6,953 bases of DNA from Caulobacter sp. B11 (GCF_002737765.1 NZ_PEGG01000142.1:1-6953); one strand, 5' to 3'. Positions 1 through 6,436 are shown, counted from the stretch's first letter. Notes: a model not told the origin generated them from the letters alone. Numbers and translations are program-made.

Positions 1-94
1 TCAGTCGCCCGGCCAGGCGGCGGCCCACCTGAGCTCGGAACTCGTTGGAGCGATCGACGAGGAAATCACGATCGATGGCGTCGTACTGGTACAT
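1..94 (-). CDS. cysI: Nitrite/sulfite reductase, N-terminal fragment (runs off left edge)
   Basis: Only the first 31 codons are present. They read MYQYDAIDRDFLVDRSNEF and onward, which I recognise as the N-terminus of the alphaproteobacterial one-subunit nitrite/sulfite reductase (siroheme and 4Fe-4S haemoprotein that reduces sulfite to sulfide in the cytoplasm during cysteine synthesis). The catalytic domains and cluster cysteines lie outside the window. The ATG at 92-94 is preceded by a good Shine-Dalgarno (AGGAAG, about 101-107 on the opposite strand), which overlaps the stop of the DUF2849 gene. The gap to that gene is only 4 bases, so the two are probably translationally coupled. Context supports the call: a siroheme-making methyltransferase lies upstream in the same direction. 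Identification rests on the N-terminal signature and gene order, not on active-site residues. Confidence 0.82.
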   Translation of the reverse strand, partial: MYQYDAIDRDFLVDRSNEFRAQVGRRLAGRL

Positions 95-98
95 CGCT

Positions 99-458
99 CT
101 ACTTCCTGCGGATCAGGTCGACACGGCCGGTCGATCGCGCGGCGCCGGCCGCATGGCGCAGCGCCTCGATCACCGCCCCGCCCTCGGCCTGCTTGCCGTG
201 CGTCGGTTCATTGGTCGGACCCAGGGCCCGGATGCGCTCGCGATAGCTGAGCGGCGCCCAGCGGCCGTCGGCCTCGACCAGGTCGATCGGATAGACGTCG
301 ATCACGACCGTCGGCTGGGCCTTGCCGATGGCCACGGCGGCCTCGACCGGCGCGTCGGCGTCGAACAGCTCGGCCTGGCCGAAACCCTCGACCCAGGCCC
401 CGGCTTTCCAGAACACGACTTCACCGTCGCCCAGGCGATTGGCTGTGATGGCTTTCAT
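99..458 (-). CDS. DUF2849 domain protein of the sulfite reductase operon
   Basis: A 119-residue protein starting MKAITANRLGDGEVVFW, with later motifs VEAAVAIGKAQPTVVIDVY and PLSYRERIRALGPTNEPT. I recognise it as the DUF2849 family, a small soluble protein usually found between the siroheme methyltransferase and cysI in alphaproteobacteria. Its biochemical role is not known to me; the conserved position suggests a part in sulfite reduction or siroheme loading. I chose the ATG at 456-458. The open frame continues upstream to a Met at 497, but those 13 codons (MGSRLRGDERIFR) are the typical translation of the REP element at 476-532, so they are not native protein. A weak Shine-Dalgarno (GCGGA) precedes the chosen start. 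No signal peptide or membrane segment is visible. It lies 13 bases after the methyltransferase stop and 4 bases before cysI. Confidence 0.85.
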   Translation of the reverse strand: MKAITANRLGDGEVVFWKAGAWVEGFGQAELFDADAPVEAAVAIGKAQPTVVIDVYPIDLVEADGRWAPLSYRERIRALGPTNEPTHGKQAEGGAVIEALRHAAGAARSTGRVDLIRRK

Positions 459-471
459 TCGGAAAATCCGC

Positions 472-1327
472 TCATCCCCGCGAAGGCGGGAACCCATAAT
501 GAATCGCCGCTTGGGTCCGCGCTTTCGCGGGGTTGGGCGGATGTTGCTGCGCCATCGCCATCGCTTCGCCGACCATCAACAGCGCCGGCCCCTTGAGGCC
601 CTGCGCGGCGACCGCAAGCTGGCTCAGGCTGGTGAGGATGCGGCGCTCGTCGACCCGGCTGGCGTTCTCGACGATCAGGGCCGGAGTGGCGCCGGCGCGA
701 CCGGCGGCCATCAGGCCGCTCGGCGATCAGGCCGGCGGTGGTGACGCCCATATAGATGACGACGGTCTGGTTGGGTCGCGACAGGGCGGTCCAGTCAAGG
801 TCGGGCTCGCCGTGCGCCGCGTGACCGGTGACAAAGGTGACCGCCTGGGCGACGGCGCGATGGGTCAGGGGCGCCCCGGCTCCGGCCGAGGCGGCCAGGG
901 CGGCGGTGACACCGGGGATGACGTCGCAATCGACGCCGGCCGCGCGGCAGGCGGCAAGCTCTTCGCCGCCGCGCCCGAACAGGAACGGATCCCCGCCCTT
1001 CAGGCGCACGACATACAGCCCCTCAAGCGCCAGGCCGACCAGCAGCTGGTTGATGTCGTCCTGCGGCAAGGTATGGCGCGACTTGCGCTTGGCCACGTCA
1101 ATGCGGCGGGCGGCGGACGAGGCCAGAGCGAGAATTTCGGCCGAGACCAGGCCGTCATGCACGATGACCTCGGCGGCCTGAAGCGCCTTCAGCGCCTTGA
1201 TGGTCAGCAGGTCGGGATCGCCCGGGCCGGCGCCGACCAGCCGCACGCGTCCCGGCGCGCGCGGGCCCGTCCCACCGTCGATGACGATCAGGCCAGGCCG
1301 GGCGGATCGGTCGGACGCCCGAGCCAT
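472..1327 (-). pseudogene. cobA: Uroporphyrinogen-III C-methyltransferase (SUMT), one apparent frameshift
   Basis: SUMT adds two methyl groups from S-adenosylmethionine to uroporphyrinogen III, giving precorrin-2 for siroheme. From the ATG at 1325-1327 (GAGG Shine-Dalgarno) there is a 27-residue extension, then family motifs: VGAGPGDPDLLTIKAL (31-46), VIVHDGLV (54-61), RLKGGDPFLFGRGGEEL (108-124), PGVTAALAASAGAGAPLTHR (138-157) and VIYMGV (190-195). After residue 204 (GLIAER) the frame fails; the family sequence LMAAGRAGATPALIVENASR resumes one frame over. The cause is one extra base in the GGCC run at 714-717. Removing it gives 284 residues ending at a TGA at 472-474. There is no N-terminal dehydrogenase/chelatase half as in full CysG, so this is the single-domain CobA type. 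The last 19 residues come from the REP pair. The unrepaired frame runs to 455 with a nonsense tail. The break is either a sequencing error or a real mutation; the operon position argues for a working gene. Confidence 0.85.
476..532. repeat. Facing pair of REP-type palindromes (BIME-like)
   Basis: Two 21-base units face each other, 476-496 and 512-532, with a 15-base spacer. The reverse complement of the right unit matches the left at 18 of 21 positions. Each unit is also a small hairpin of its own (CCCGC-GAAG-GCGGG type on the left, CCGCG-CTTT-CGCGG on the right). This matches the common proteobacterial repeat whose translations read PAKAG, MGSRLRG or PAFAGM; all three kinds appear here in different frames. 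It lies between cobA and the DUF2849 gene and could act as an mRNA-stabilising or attenuating structure inside the operon, which is inference. It supplies the last 19 codons of the repaired cobA frame. Confidence 0.85.
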
Positions 1328-1407
1328 GGTGCAGGTCCTCTATAAGCGCCGCCCAGCGACGATCGCGTCTTGGTGGCTTGGCCCGACAGGGAATTGCGGA
1401 ATCGAAG

Positions 1408-1435
1408 GCGGGGCGAATCCGAGGATTCGTCCCGC
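1408..1435. promoter_or_regulatory. 28-bp dyad symmetry in the cobA / lysR divergent region
   Basis: GCGGG-G-CGAATCC, a GA centre, then GGATTCG-T-CCCGC: two 13-base arms that pair fully except one G.T wobble. It lies about 80 bases from the cobA start and 108 from the lysR start, in the 216-base region from which both genes diverge. Because neither gene ends here, a terminator is unlikely. An operator for a dimeric regulator, or a hairpin in a 5' leader, are the plausible readings. I did not find a convincing T-N11-A LysR box inside it. The rest of 1328-1543 shows no gene that I can support. Confidence 0.45.
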
Positions 1436-1543
1436 TCGTGTTCGCCAATGAAAAGGGCCATTCCCTCAGCGAACGCTTGCAAACTGAGCTTGGGCAGGCC
1501 ACTTCGCAAACAAGGACTTCTGCCGGGGCGTTCAGTAAAACTC

Positions 1544-2489
1544 ATGGAAAGACCGTCGGAACGACGCCGTCTCCCGCCGCTCAACGTTTCGAGGCGGCGG
1601 CGCGTCATCTGAACTTCAGCCGGGCCGCCGACGAGCTGTCGGTGACCCCGGAGCCGTCAGCCAGCAGATCCAGAATCTGGAAGACTATGTCGGCGCCGCC
1701 CTGTTCAAGCGCACCCCCAAGGGCCTGCTGCTGACCGACGCCGCCCAGACCGCCCTGCCCGCCCTGCGAGAGGCCTTCGACCGCCTGGCCGAGGCGGCGT
1801 CGCTGCTGACCGCCGCCGTCGACGGCCGCCGCCTGACCCTGACCGCCGCCCCCTCCTTCGCCGCCAAGTGGCTTGTGCCGCGGTTGGGCAAGTTCGAACA
1901 GGCCCAGCCCCAGGTCGATGTCTGGCTGTCGGCCGGCATGGAGGTCGTCGACTTCAACGCCGGCGAGGTCGACCTGGCCATCCGCTACGGTTCGGGCCGC
2001 TATCCGGGCCTGGAGGTGGTGCGCCTGCTCAGCGAGACCGTGGTGCCCGTGGCCAGTCCAGAGCTCCTGGCCGCCAATCCCCTGGCCAGTCCGCTGGACC
2101 TGTCGCACCATATCCTGCTGCACGACGGCTCGCCCGACGCCGACGACAGCTGCCCCGACTGGGCCATGTGGCTGGCGGCGCGCGGCCTGAAAACCGTCGA
2201 CGGCTCGCGCGGCCCGCGTTTCAACCAGTCCAGCCTGGTGATCGAGGCCGCCGCCAACGGCCGCGGTATCGCCCTGGCCAAGCAGACCCTGGCCCAGGCC
2301 GATCTCGACGCTGGCCGCCTGGTGATCCCATTCGAGATTCCCACGGCCGTGGACTTCGCCTATTACGTCGTCCATCCCAAGGCCAAGGGACGGCTGCCGC
2401 AGGTCAAGGCGTTCGTCTCCTGGCTCAAGGAAGAGGCCGCCGCCCATGAAGCGGCCCTCCTCACCATGGACAACGGCGCGGGCATCTAG
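1544..2489 (+). pseudogene. LysR-family regulator, GcvA-like, two apparent frameshifts
   Basis: A DNA-binding activator/repressor of the LysR family. The protein is readable in three successive frames. Frame one: MERPSERRRLPPLN (from ATG 1544). Then about 10 bases are missing after 1586: the family needs four more residues (of the ALRA type) before FEAAARHLNFSRAADELSVTP, the start of the winged helix-turn-helix. A second loss of one G at about 1649-1652 breaks the next part; restoring it gives GAVSQQIQNLEDYVGAALFK. From there the frame is clean through LTLTAAPSFAAKWLVPRLGKF, GEVDLAIRYGSG and a C-terminal effector domain with RFNQSSLVIEAAANGRGIAL, which is typical of the GcvA subgroup. Repaired length is 318 residues, normal for the family. 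A possible upstream in-frame ATG at 1448 adds unlike sequence, so I prefer 1544, though its Shine-Dalgarno is weak. Target unknown; it lies just before a chorismate mutase gene and is divergent from the siroheme operon. Confidence 0.85.
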
Positions 2490-2495
2490 GGCTAA

Positions 2496-2825
2496 ATGGT
2501 CAAGACGAGTATCGAGGTCGGCGAACGACAGACTGCCGCCGACTGCCAGAGCATGGCCGACGTCCGCCAGGGCGTGGACGCCCTCGACCGCGCTCTGGTC
2601 GCCCTGCTCACCGAGCGCCAGAGCTACATGGCCGCCGCCGCCCGCATCAAGGCCGACCGCTCCAAGGTGTTCGACCGAGCGCGGATCGAGGACGTGGTGA
2701 CCAAGGTCCGGGCCGCGGCTCGCGAGTCTGGTCTCTCCGAAGCGATCGCCGAACCCGTCTGGCGCACCCTGATTGATCGCTGCATCGCCTATGAATACGC
2801 CAGCTGGGACGAGACCCGGGGCTAG
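2496..2825 (+). CDS. Chorismate mutase, AroQ / PchB-like single domain
   Basis: A 109-residue all-alpha protein. Chorismate mutase turns chorismate into prephenate on the way to phenylalanine and tyrosine; PchB-type relatives can also split isochorismate. Aligned by eye with the E. coli AroQ domain, VRQGVDALDRALVALLTER (23-41) gives Arg24 and Arg41, ARIK (49-52) gives Lys52, and VFDRARIEDV (58-67) gives Asp60 and Arg63. The Glu that follows this Arg in E. coli is Ile64 here, as seen in PchB-like members, so the exact activity is open. No prephenate dehydratase or dehydrogenase domain is attached. The ATG at 2496 is 6 bases after the LysR stop, so the two genes are probably one transcript. Met20 (2553) is an alternative start that fits the usual family N-terminus. 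The Shine-Dalgarno is weak for both. Confidence 0.82.
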   Translation: MVKTSIEVGERQTAADCQSMADVRQGVDALDRALVALLTERQSYMAAAARIKADRSKVFDRARIEDVVTKVRAAARESGLSEAIAEPVWRTLIDRCIAYEYASWDETRG

Positions 2826-2842
2826 GCCAAACGGCCGACGCG

Positions 2843-2864
2843 ATCCTCTCCTTTTTGGGAGGAT
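2843..2864 (+). terminator. Hairpin after chorismate mutase, possible terminator
   Basis: ATCCTCTC and GGGAGGAT pair over 8 bases (one G.T) around a CTTTTT loop, starting 17 bases after the chorismate mutase stop. There is no run of T after the stem, so it is not a classical intrinsic terminator. It may end or protect the lysR-chorismate mutase message. Confidence 0.4.
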
Positions 2865-2992
2865 GCACCCGCCGGGGGGCAGCACGTCGGGTCGATCCAG
2901 GCCCACCAACAGCCACAGTTCGATTGTATTGCCCGCGCTCAACCTCTACTAGCAAGCCGGTTCAGTACAGCAGTTCAGGCTCGGCGCGCGAC

Positions 2993-3919
2993 ATGACCCA
3001 ATGGCCCGTCATCAGTTCAGATTTCAGCGCGTATCGCGAGAACCCTGAACTCTGCGCGGTGGAAATCCCCGTGGGCACCTGCTCGGCGGATACAATCGTC
3101 GTGTTCGGGCAGGACGGCTATCTGTTCGTCCACACCGGCGCCAACAACATCAACGGCCAGTACCTGATGCCGCAGGACGAGGCGCAAGCCCTGGCGGCTC
3201 AATGGGCCGAAACCCTTGATCGCCGCCGCGAGACCGCCAAGGCCGCCGGCGTGCAGTTTCTGCAGATGATCGTGCCGGAAAAGTCCTCGTTGCTGCCGCA
3301 GAAGACCCCCTTCCCGGCCGCCGCGGGCACGCCGCTGATGCAGGCGCTCAGCGCTTCGCAGGCGTCGCACCCGGACTATATCGACGTGCGGGTCCTGTTC
3401 GACGCCGACGAGGCCCTGATCGCCTTCCCGAAGGCCAACGGACACATGTCAGCGTTCGGCAGCGTCAAGGCCTTCCAGGCCGCCCTGGCGCGGCTTGGCC
3501 TGGAGCCGCCGACCATCACCTTCGGCCCACCCCAGATCAAACGCTCGGACCTGTCCGACCATTTCGGCGGCCTGCAATTTTACAATCGCGTCGCCTTTCC
3601 GAACTCGCCGGAGATCGAGACCTATTCCGCCGGCCTGCAGGAAATTCTCGTCATCGAGGACGCCGGCCACCGCGGCCAGCGCCGAGGCTGGAGCAATCCG
3701 AGCGCGCCGATCAAGAAGCGAGTGCTGGCGTTCGGCAATTCGTTCTTCGAACGCGGCGGATCTCCCGAGTGCCTCTCCTGGTGGTTCGCACGCTGGTTCG
3801 AGGAGTTCCAGTTCATCTGGTCCCCCGATCTCGATCCCGCGGAAATCGAGGCCTACAAGCCCGACATCGTCATCTGCCAGACCATCGAACGGTTCCTGCC
3901 GCAGGTTCAGGGCCGCTAG
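2993..3919 (+). CDS. AlgX/AlgJ-like SGNH hydrolase-fold protein
   Basis: A 308-residue protein with the block order of AlgX/AlgJ-like (ALGX/DHHW) domains, which in known members move or remove O-acetyl groups on polysaccharides. Blocks: VVFGQDGYLFVHTGANNI (36-53), QFLQMIVPEKSSLLPQ (88-103), KANGHMSAFGS (147-157), RVLAFGNSFFE (243-253) and KPDIVICQTIERFLPQV (289-305). The usual DxH catalytic pair appears as N149-G-H151, so Asp is replaced by Asn; Ser250 in GNSF is the candidate nucleophile. I see no signal peptide or membrane segment from the ATG at 2993, unlike periplasmic AlgX, so it would be cytoplasmic unless the start is wrong. The frame is open upstream to about 2855, but that part overlaps the hairpin and reads as low-complexity non-protein (ARRVDPGPP), so I trimmed it. 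Shine-Dalgarno is poor. No glycosyltransferase or acetyltransferase gene is next to it, so the substrate is unknown. Confidence 0.72.
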   Translation: MTQWPVISSDFSAYRENPELCAVEIPVGTCSADTIVVFGQDGYLFVHTGANNINGQYLMPQDEAQALAAQWAETLDRRRETAKAAGVQFLQMIVPEKSSLLPQKTPFPAAAGTPLMQALSASQASHPDYIDVRVLFDADEALIAFPKANGHMSAFGSVKAFQAALARLGLEPPTITFGPPQIKRSDLSDHFGGLQFYNRVAFPNSPEIETYSAGLQEILVIEDAGHRGQRRGWSNPSAPIKKRVLAFGNSFFERGGSPECLSWWFARWFEEFQFIWSPDLDPAEIEAYKPDIVICQTIERFLPQVQGR

Positions 3920-3923
3920 GCTC

Positions 3924-3960
3924 CGGGCCGCGAGCCCGCCTAACTTCGCAGCGAGCGAAG
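3924..3960. terminator. Two adjacent hairpins between convergent genes
   Basis: CGGGC-CGCGA-GCCCG (3924-3938) and CTTCGC-AGCGA-GCGAAG (3944-3960) are perfect short stems with 5-base loops, placed where the AlgX-like gene (stop 3919) and the HPt gene (stop 3940) meet. The second lies within the last codons of the HPt gene. No T-run follows on either strand, so a role in ending both transcripts is likely but not proven. Confidence 0.4.
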
Positions 3961-4278
3961 CGCGCGCTCGTGCGCATAGGCGGCGATGTCCATCAGGGCC
4001 GCGTCCAGAGCCGTACGGACGGCCTGCAGGCTGGCCGACGCCGCCTCGCACTGCTCGCACACGTCGCCCAGCGCAAAGGCCCCCACGCCCCGCGCCGCGC
4101 CCTTGACGGTGTGGACCGCGTCGCGCCAGCCATCGTGACTGGGATCGAGCATCGGCGTCCACAGCGCGGCCTGTTCGCGAAACAGCGCCAGCACCTCATC
4201 GATGACCTGGGAATCCCCCGCCGCGAACCCTTCCAGATAGGCGAAATCGACGGCTCCGGTGATATCTCGTTTCGCCAC
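3940..4278 (-). CDS. Single-domain histidine phosphotransferase (HPt)
   Basis: A 112-residue protein that is one HPt domain, a cytoplasmic four-helix bundle that passes a phosphoryl group between receiver domains in a phosphorelay. The phosphorylation motif is AVHTVKGAARGVGAFALGD (54-72), with His56 as the phospho-acceptor, Lys59 and Gly60 at the usual following positions, and Gly64/Gly66 in the GA turn. No kinase or receiver domain is attached and none is next to it, so its partners are elsewhere. Caulobacterales have a few such orphan HPt proteins (ShpA of the stalk phosphorelay is one); I cannot tell whether this is that one. The start is GTG at 4276-4278, supported by AAGGGGAC 8 bases upstream; MAKRD follows. 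Transcribed away from the tRNA gene, sharing the 81-base region 4279-4359 with it. Confidence 0.85.
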   Translation of the reverse strand: MAKRDITGAVDFAYLEGFAAGDSQVIDEVLALFREQAALWTPMLDPSHDGWRDAVHTVKGAARGVGAFALGDVCEQCEAASASLQAVRTALDAALMDIAAYAHERALRSLRS

Positions 4279-4316
4279 GAATAAGTCCCCTTGCGTTCCC
4301 GGATTCTTTGCGTATG

Positions 4317-4344
4317 TTCCGCGCCTCGCCGCCGGGCATCTAGG
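4317..4344 (+). promoter_or_regulatory. Possible promoter of tRNA-Lys
   Basis: TTCCGC (4317-4322) and TCTAGG (4339-4344) are spaced 16 bases apart and lie just before the tRNA, with a GC-rich stretch between the -10 and the gene. The match to the alphaproteobacterial housekeeping consensus is weak. Given mainly because a tRNA promoter must lie in this short divergent region. Confidence 0.22.
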
Positions 4345-4359
4345 TGCTTCGGACCGAGC

Positions 4360-4435
<76 letters not shown>

Positions 4436-4657
4436 CTTTCCTTCCGAAAATCAACGATCTGAATTCACCCCACCGGGGACCCCGCCGATCTTTCGACGAT
4501 CAACGGGCGCGCCGGCGTTCTGGCCGGTCAACGACCATCCAGAGTTCAAAAGGCCTACGCTGATTGCCGCCGGGTTTCCAGCGGAAGGGCGCGCGCGGCG
4601 CCGCGGCCGCGGTCCGGCGCCTGCAAGCAAGCCGCCGGACCGGGCGTTGGGCGTCGA
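4436..4657. other. Intergenic region between tRNA-Lys and thiolase, no gene seen
   Basis: These 222 bases lie between two features that point toward each other. Apart from the small stem at 4468-4478 and the larger hairpin at 4611-4641 I see nothing. Open frames here translate to Arg/Ala-rich strings without protein character. Confidence 0.6.
4611..4641 (-). terminator. Hairpin after thiolase gene, likely transcript end
   Basis: GGTCCGGCG (4611-4619) and CGCCGGACC (4633-4641) form a perfect 9-bp stem with a 13-base loop, 16 bases beyond the thiolase stop. No T-run follows on the minus strand, so termination may need Rho, or the stem may protect the 3' end of the message. Confidence 0.5.
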
Positions 4658-5896
4658 CTAGACGCGCTCGATGATGATCGCCGGGGCCATGCCGCCGGCG
4701 GCGCACATGGTGACCAGGCCGCGCTTGAGATCGCGGCGCTCAAGTTCGTCGAGGATGGTGCCGATCAGGATCGAACCAGTCGCGCCGATCGGATGGCCGA
4801 GGGCCATGGCGCCGCCGTTCACATTGACCTTGTCGCGGTCGAGCTTGAGGTCGCGGATGAACTTCTCGGCCACTACCGCGAAGGCTTCGTTGATCTCCCA
4901 CAGGTCGATGTCATCGACGGTCAGCCCGGCCTTGGCCAGCACCTTGCGGGCGGCCGGAACGGGGGCGTTGAGCATCAGGGTCGGACTGTCGCCCATATTG
5001 GCCATCGCCACGACCCGCCCGCGCGCCTTGAGGCCATGGGCGGCGGCATAGGCCGGCGAGGCCAGCAGCACCGCCGCAGCGCCGTCAACGACGCCCGACG
5101 AATTGCCGGCATGGTGGACGTGGTTGATCTTCAGGTCCGGATAGACCTGGTTGATCAGGCCGCCCAGGGTCATGCCGGACTCGTCGATCGGCACGCCGGC
5201 CATCATCTCGAACGAGGCCTTCAGGCCCGACAGGCTTTCCAGGGTGGTTTGCGGGCGGGGGAACTCCTCGCGATCCAGCGCCACCGAGCCGTCGTCGCGG
5301 AACACCGGCACCAGGGAGCGGTCAAAGCGGCCCTCGCGGATGGCCTGATCGGCGCGCTGCTGGCTGACCACGGCCAGTTCGTCGAGGGCCTGTCGGGAGA
5401 TGCCTTCCAGCGTGGCGATGGCGTCGGCGCAGACGCCTTGATGGGTCTGGGGATGGCGGGCCCGCAGGCGCAGATTGCCCGAGTCCAGCAGACCGACCGA
5501 CGAGCGGTCGGCGGTGGCGGCGGTGTAGGACATCATCTCGGTCCCGCCGGCGATCACCAGGTCTTCCATGCCCGACATGATCGAAGCGGCGGCCAGGTTC
5601 ACCGTGGTGATGCCCGAGCCGCAGAAGCGGTCCAGGGTCATGCCGCTGGCGCGAACGTCATAGCCGGCGTCCAGCGCCGCCATGCGGCCCAGATCGCCGC
5701 CCTGCTTGCCGCGCTGGGTGCTGGTGCCCCAGATGATGTCGTCGACCTCGCCGGTATTAAGGTTGTTGCGCTCGGCCAGGGCCTTGAGCACCGTGGCGGC
5801 CAGATGCTGGGGATGGAAATCGGCCAGGGCGCCCTTGCCGACCTTTCCGATGCCCCGCGGCGTGCGGCAGGCGTCAATAATCAGGGCTTCAGGCAT
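4658..5896 (-). CDS. Acetyl-CoA C-acyltransferase (thiolase)
   Basis: A complete 412-residue thiolase, slightly longer than the common 390-400. It cleaves 3-ketoacyl-CoA with CoA to acetyl-CoA and a shortened acyl-CoA, or runs in reverse to condense acetyl-CoA. Catalytic residues are present: Cys92 in DRFCGSGITTVNLAA (89-103), the NEAF motif (336-339), His368 in GGAMALGHPIGATG (361-374) and Cys398 in MCAAGGMAPA (397-406). The last differs from the common CxGGGxG by having Ala/Met at two places, which occurs in other family members. MPEALIIDACRTPRG is a typical N-terminus, and GGAGGA (5904-5909 on the opposite strand), 7 bases before the ATG, fixes the start. No FadB-like partner is in the window, so beta-oxidation, aromatic breakdown or another role cannot be separated. 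The upstream small gene is 54 bases away on the same strand. Confidence 0.92.
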   Translation of the reverse strand: MPEALIIDACRTPRGIGKVGKGALADFHPQHLAATVLKALAERNNLNTGEVDDIIWGTSTQRGKQGGDLGRMAALDAGYDVRASGMTLDRFCGSGITTVNLAAASIMSGMEDLVIAGGTEMMSYTAATADRSSVGLLDSGNLRLRARHPQTHQGVCADAIATLEGISRQALDELAVVSQQRADQAIREGRFDRSLVPVFRDDGSVALDREEFPRPQTTLESLSGLKASFEMMAGVPIDESGMTLGGLINQVYPDLKINHVHHAGNSSGVVDGAAAVLLASPAYAAAHGLKARGRVVAMANMGDSPTLMLNAPVPAARKVLAKAGLTVDDIDLWEINEAFAVVAEKFIRDLKLDRDKVNVNGGAMALGHPIGATGSILIGTILDELERRDLKRGLVTMCAAGGMAPAIIIERV

Positions 5897-5950
5897 GGCG
5901 AGTTCCTCCGGATCGGCTGTTTTGACGATCTGACGAGGCGCGACGTAAGG

Positions 5951-6313
5951 TCAGTCCAGCGGATTCTCAGGAGCGTTGGTCGCGGCGGCCGCATCCACCA
6001 ACACGGGCCGTATCGTCGCCACCACCGACGCGCTGTCGCGCGAGGGGGCTTCCTCGGCGAGGTCGCCCGACGCCGCGAGCAGGGCTTCACCGGCGGCGGT
6101 GATCGTCCAGCCTTCACGATTACGCTCGGCGAACCCAACCTCGGTCAGGGCCCGGGCGTCGCTGATCTTGATCCAATCGACCTGCTCGCCGGCCTTCTTG
6201 CGGGCAAGGTTGCGCAGCGCCGTCAGCTTGCCGGATCCAGAGTCATCCTAATGCCGACCAAGGCGGACTGGGGATGTCGATGGGGTAGAGCACCGGGCGT
6301 CTTCGTCGTTCAA
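5951..6313 (-). pseudogene. Small protein of unknown function, three apparent one-base deletions
   Basis: From 6235 down to the TGA at 5951-5953 there is a clean 94-codon frame with no usable start codon: SGKLTALRNLARKKAGEQVD, then WIKISDARALTEVGFAERN, REGWTITAAGEALLAA, and a loose acidic/Ala-rich tail ending ENPLD. A TAG closes it upstream at 6248-6250. Reading further up in shifting frames restores sensible protein: TTG at 6311-6313 (Shine-Dalgarno AGGAGA) gives MNDEDAR; one base lost at about 6295 leads to VLYPIDIPSPP; one lost at about 6262 leads to LVGIRMTLD; one lost at about 6237 joins SGKLT. The three losses sum to one codon, so start and end share a frame. Repaired length is 121 residues. 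The pattern of a helical part followed by GWxITxxG resembles small winged-helix-like proteins of Caulobacterales, but I do not know a function. A later ATG at 6244-6246 (MTLD) is an alternative start. Confidence 0.6.
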
Positions 6314-6352
6314 GACGCTTCTCCTGGCCGGCGGACAGGCCGGCGCGGGGGC

Positions 6353-6358
6353 ATCATA
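6353..6358 (-). promoter_or_regulatory. Possible -10 box upstream of the small hypothetical gene
   Basis: The minus strand reads TATGAT here, 40 bases before the TTG start at 6313. No good -35 is found 16-18 bases further up, so this is a weak guess. Confidence 0.2.
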
Positions 6359-6436
6359 GGCGCTTGGAGCACGACGCGACGCACGAATTCTTCAATAAGG
6401 ACCCTCATGTCCCGCGCACCGTCCGGCCTCGGGACA

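Noticed and set aside
45..596. 183-codon open frame on the plus strand over cysI and DUF2849
   Set aside because: Antisense to well-supported genes; its middle (NPLIPAKAGTHNESPLGSAL) is the REP element.
1605..2942. 445-codon open frame on the minus strand opposite lysR and chorismate mutase
   Set aside because: It is Gly/Gln/Leu-rich without family motifs and lies exactly opposite two clear genes; in GC-rich DNA the antisense frame is often open.
3449..4162. 237-codon minus-strand frame across the AlgX-like and HPt genes
   Set aside because: Shadow of two real genes, with no protein-like motifs.
5881..6138. 85-codon minus-strand frame near the thiolase start
   Set aside because: Arg/Pro/Ser-rich; the clean frame ending at 5951 on the same strand is clearly the coding one.
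6310..6408. 32-codon minus-strand ORF (MRVLIEEFVRRVVLQAP...) whose stop overlaps the TTG of the small gene
   Set aside because: No Shine-Dalgarno and the second half is Pro/Arg-rich; it might be a leader peptide but support is too thin.
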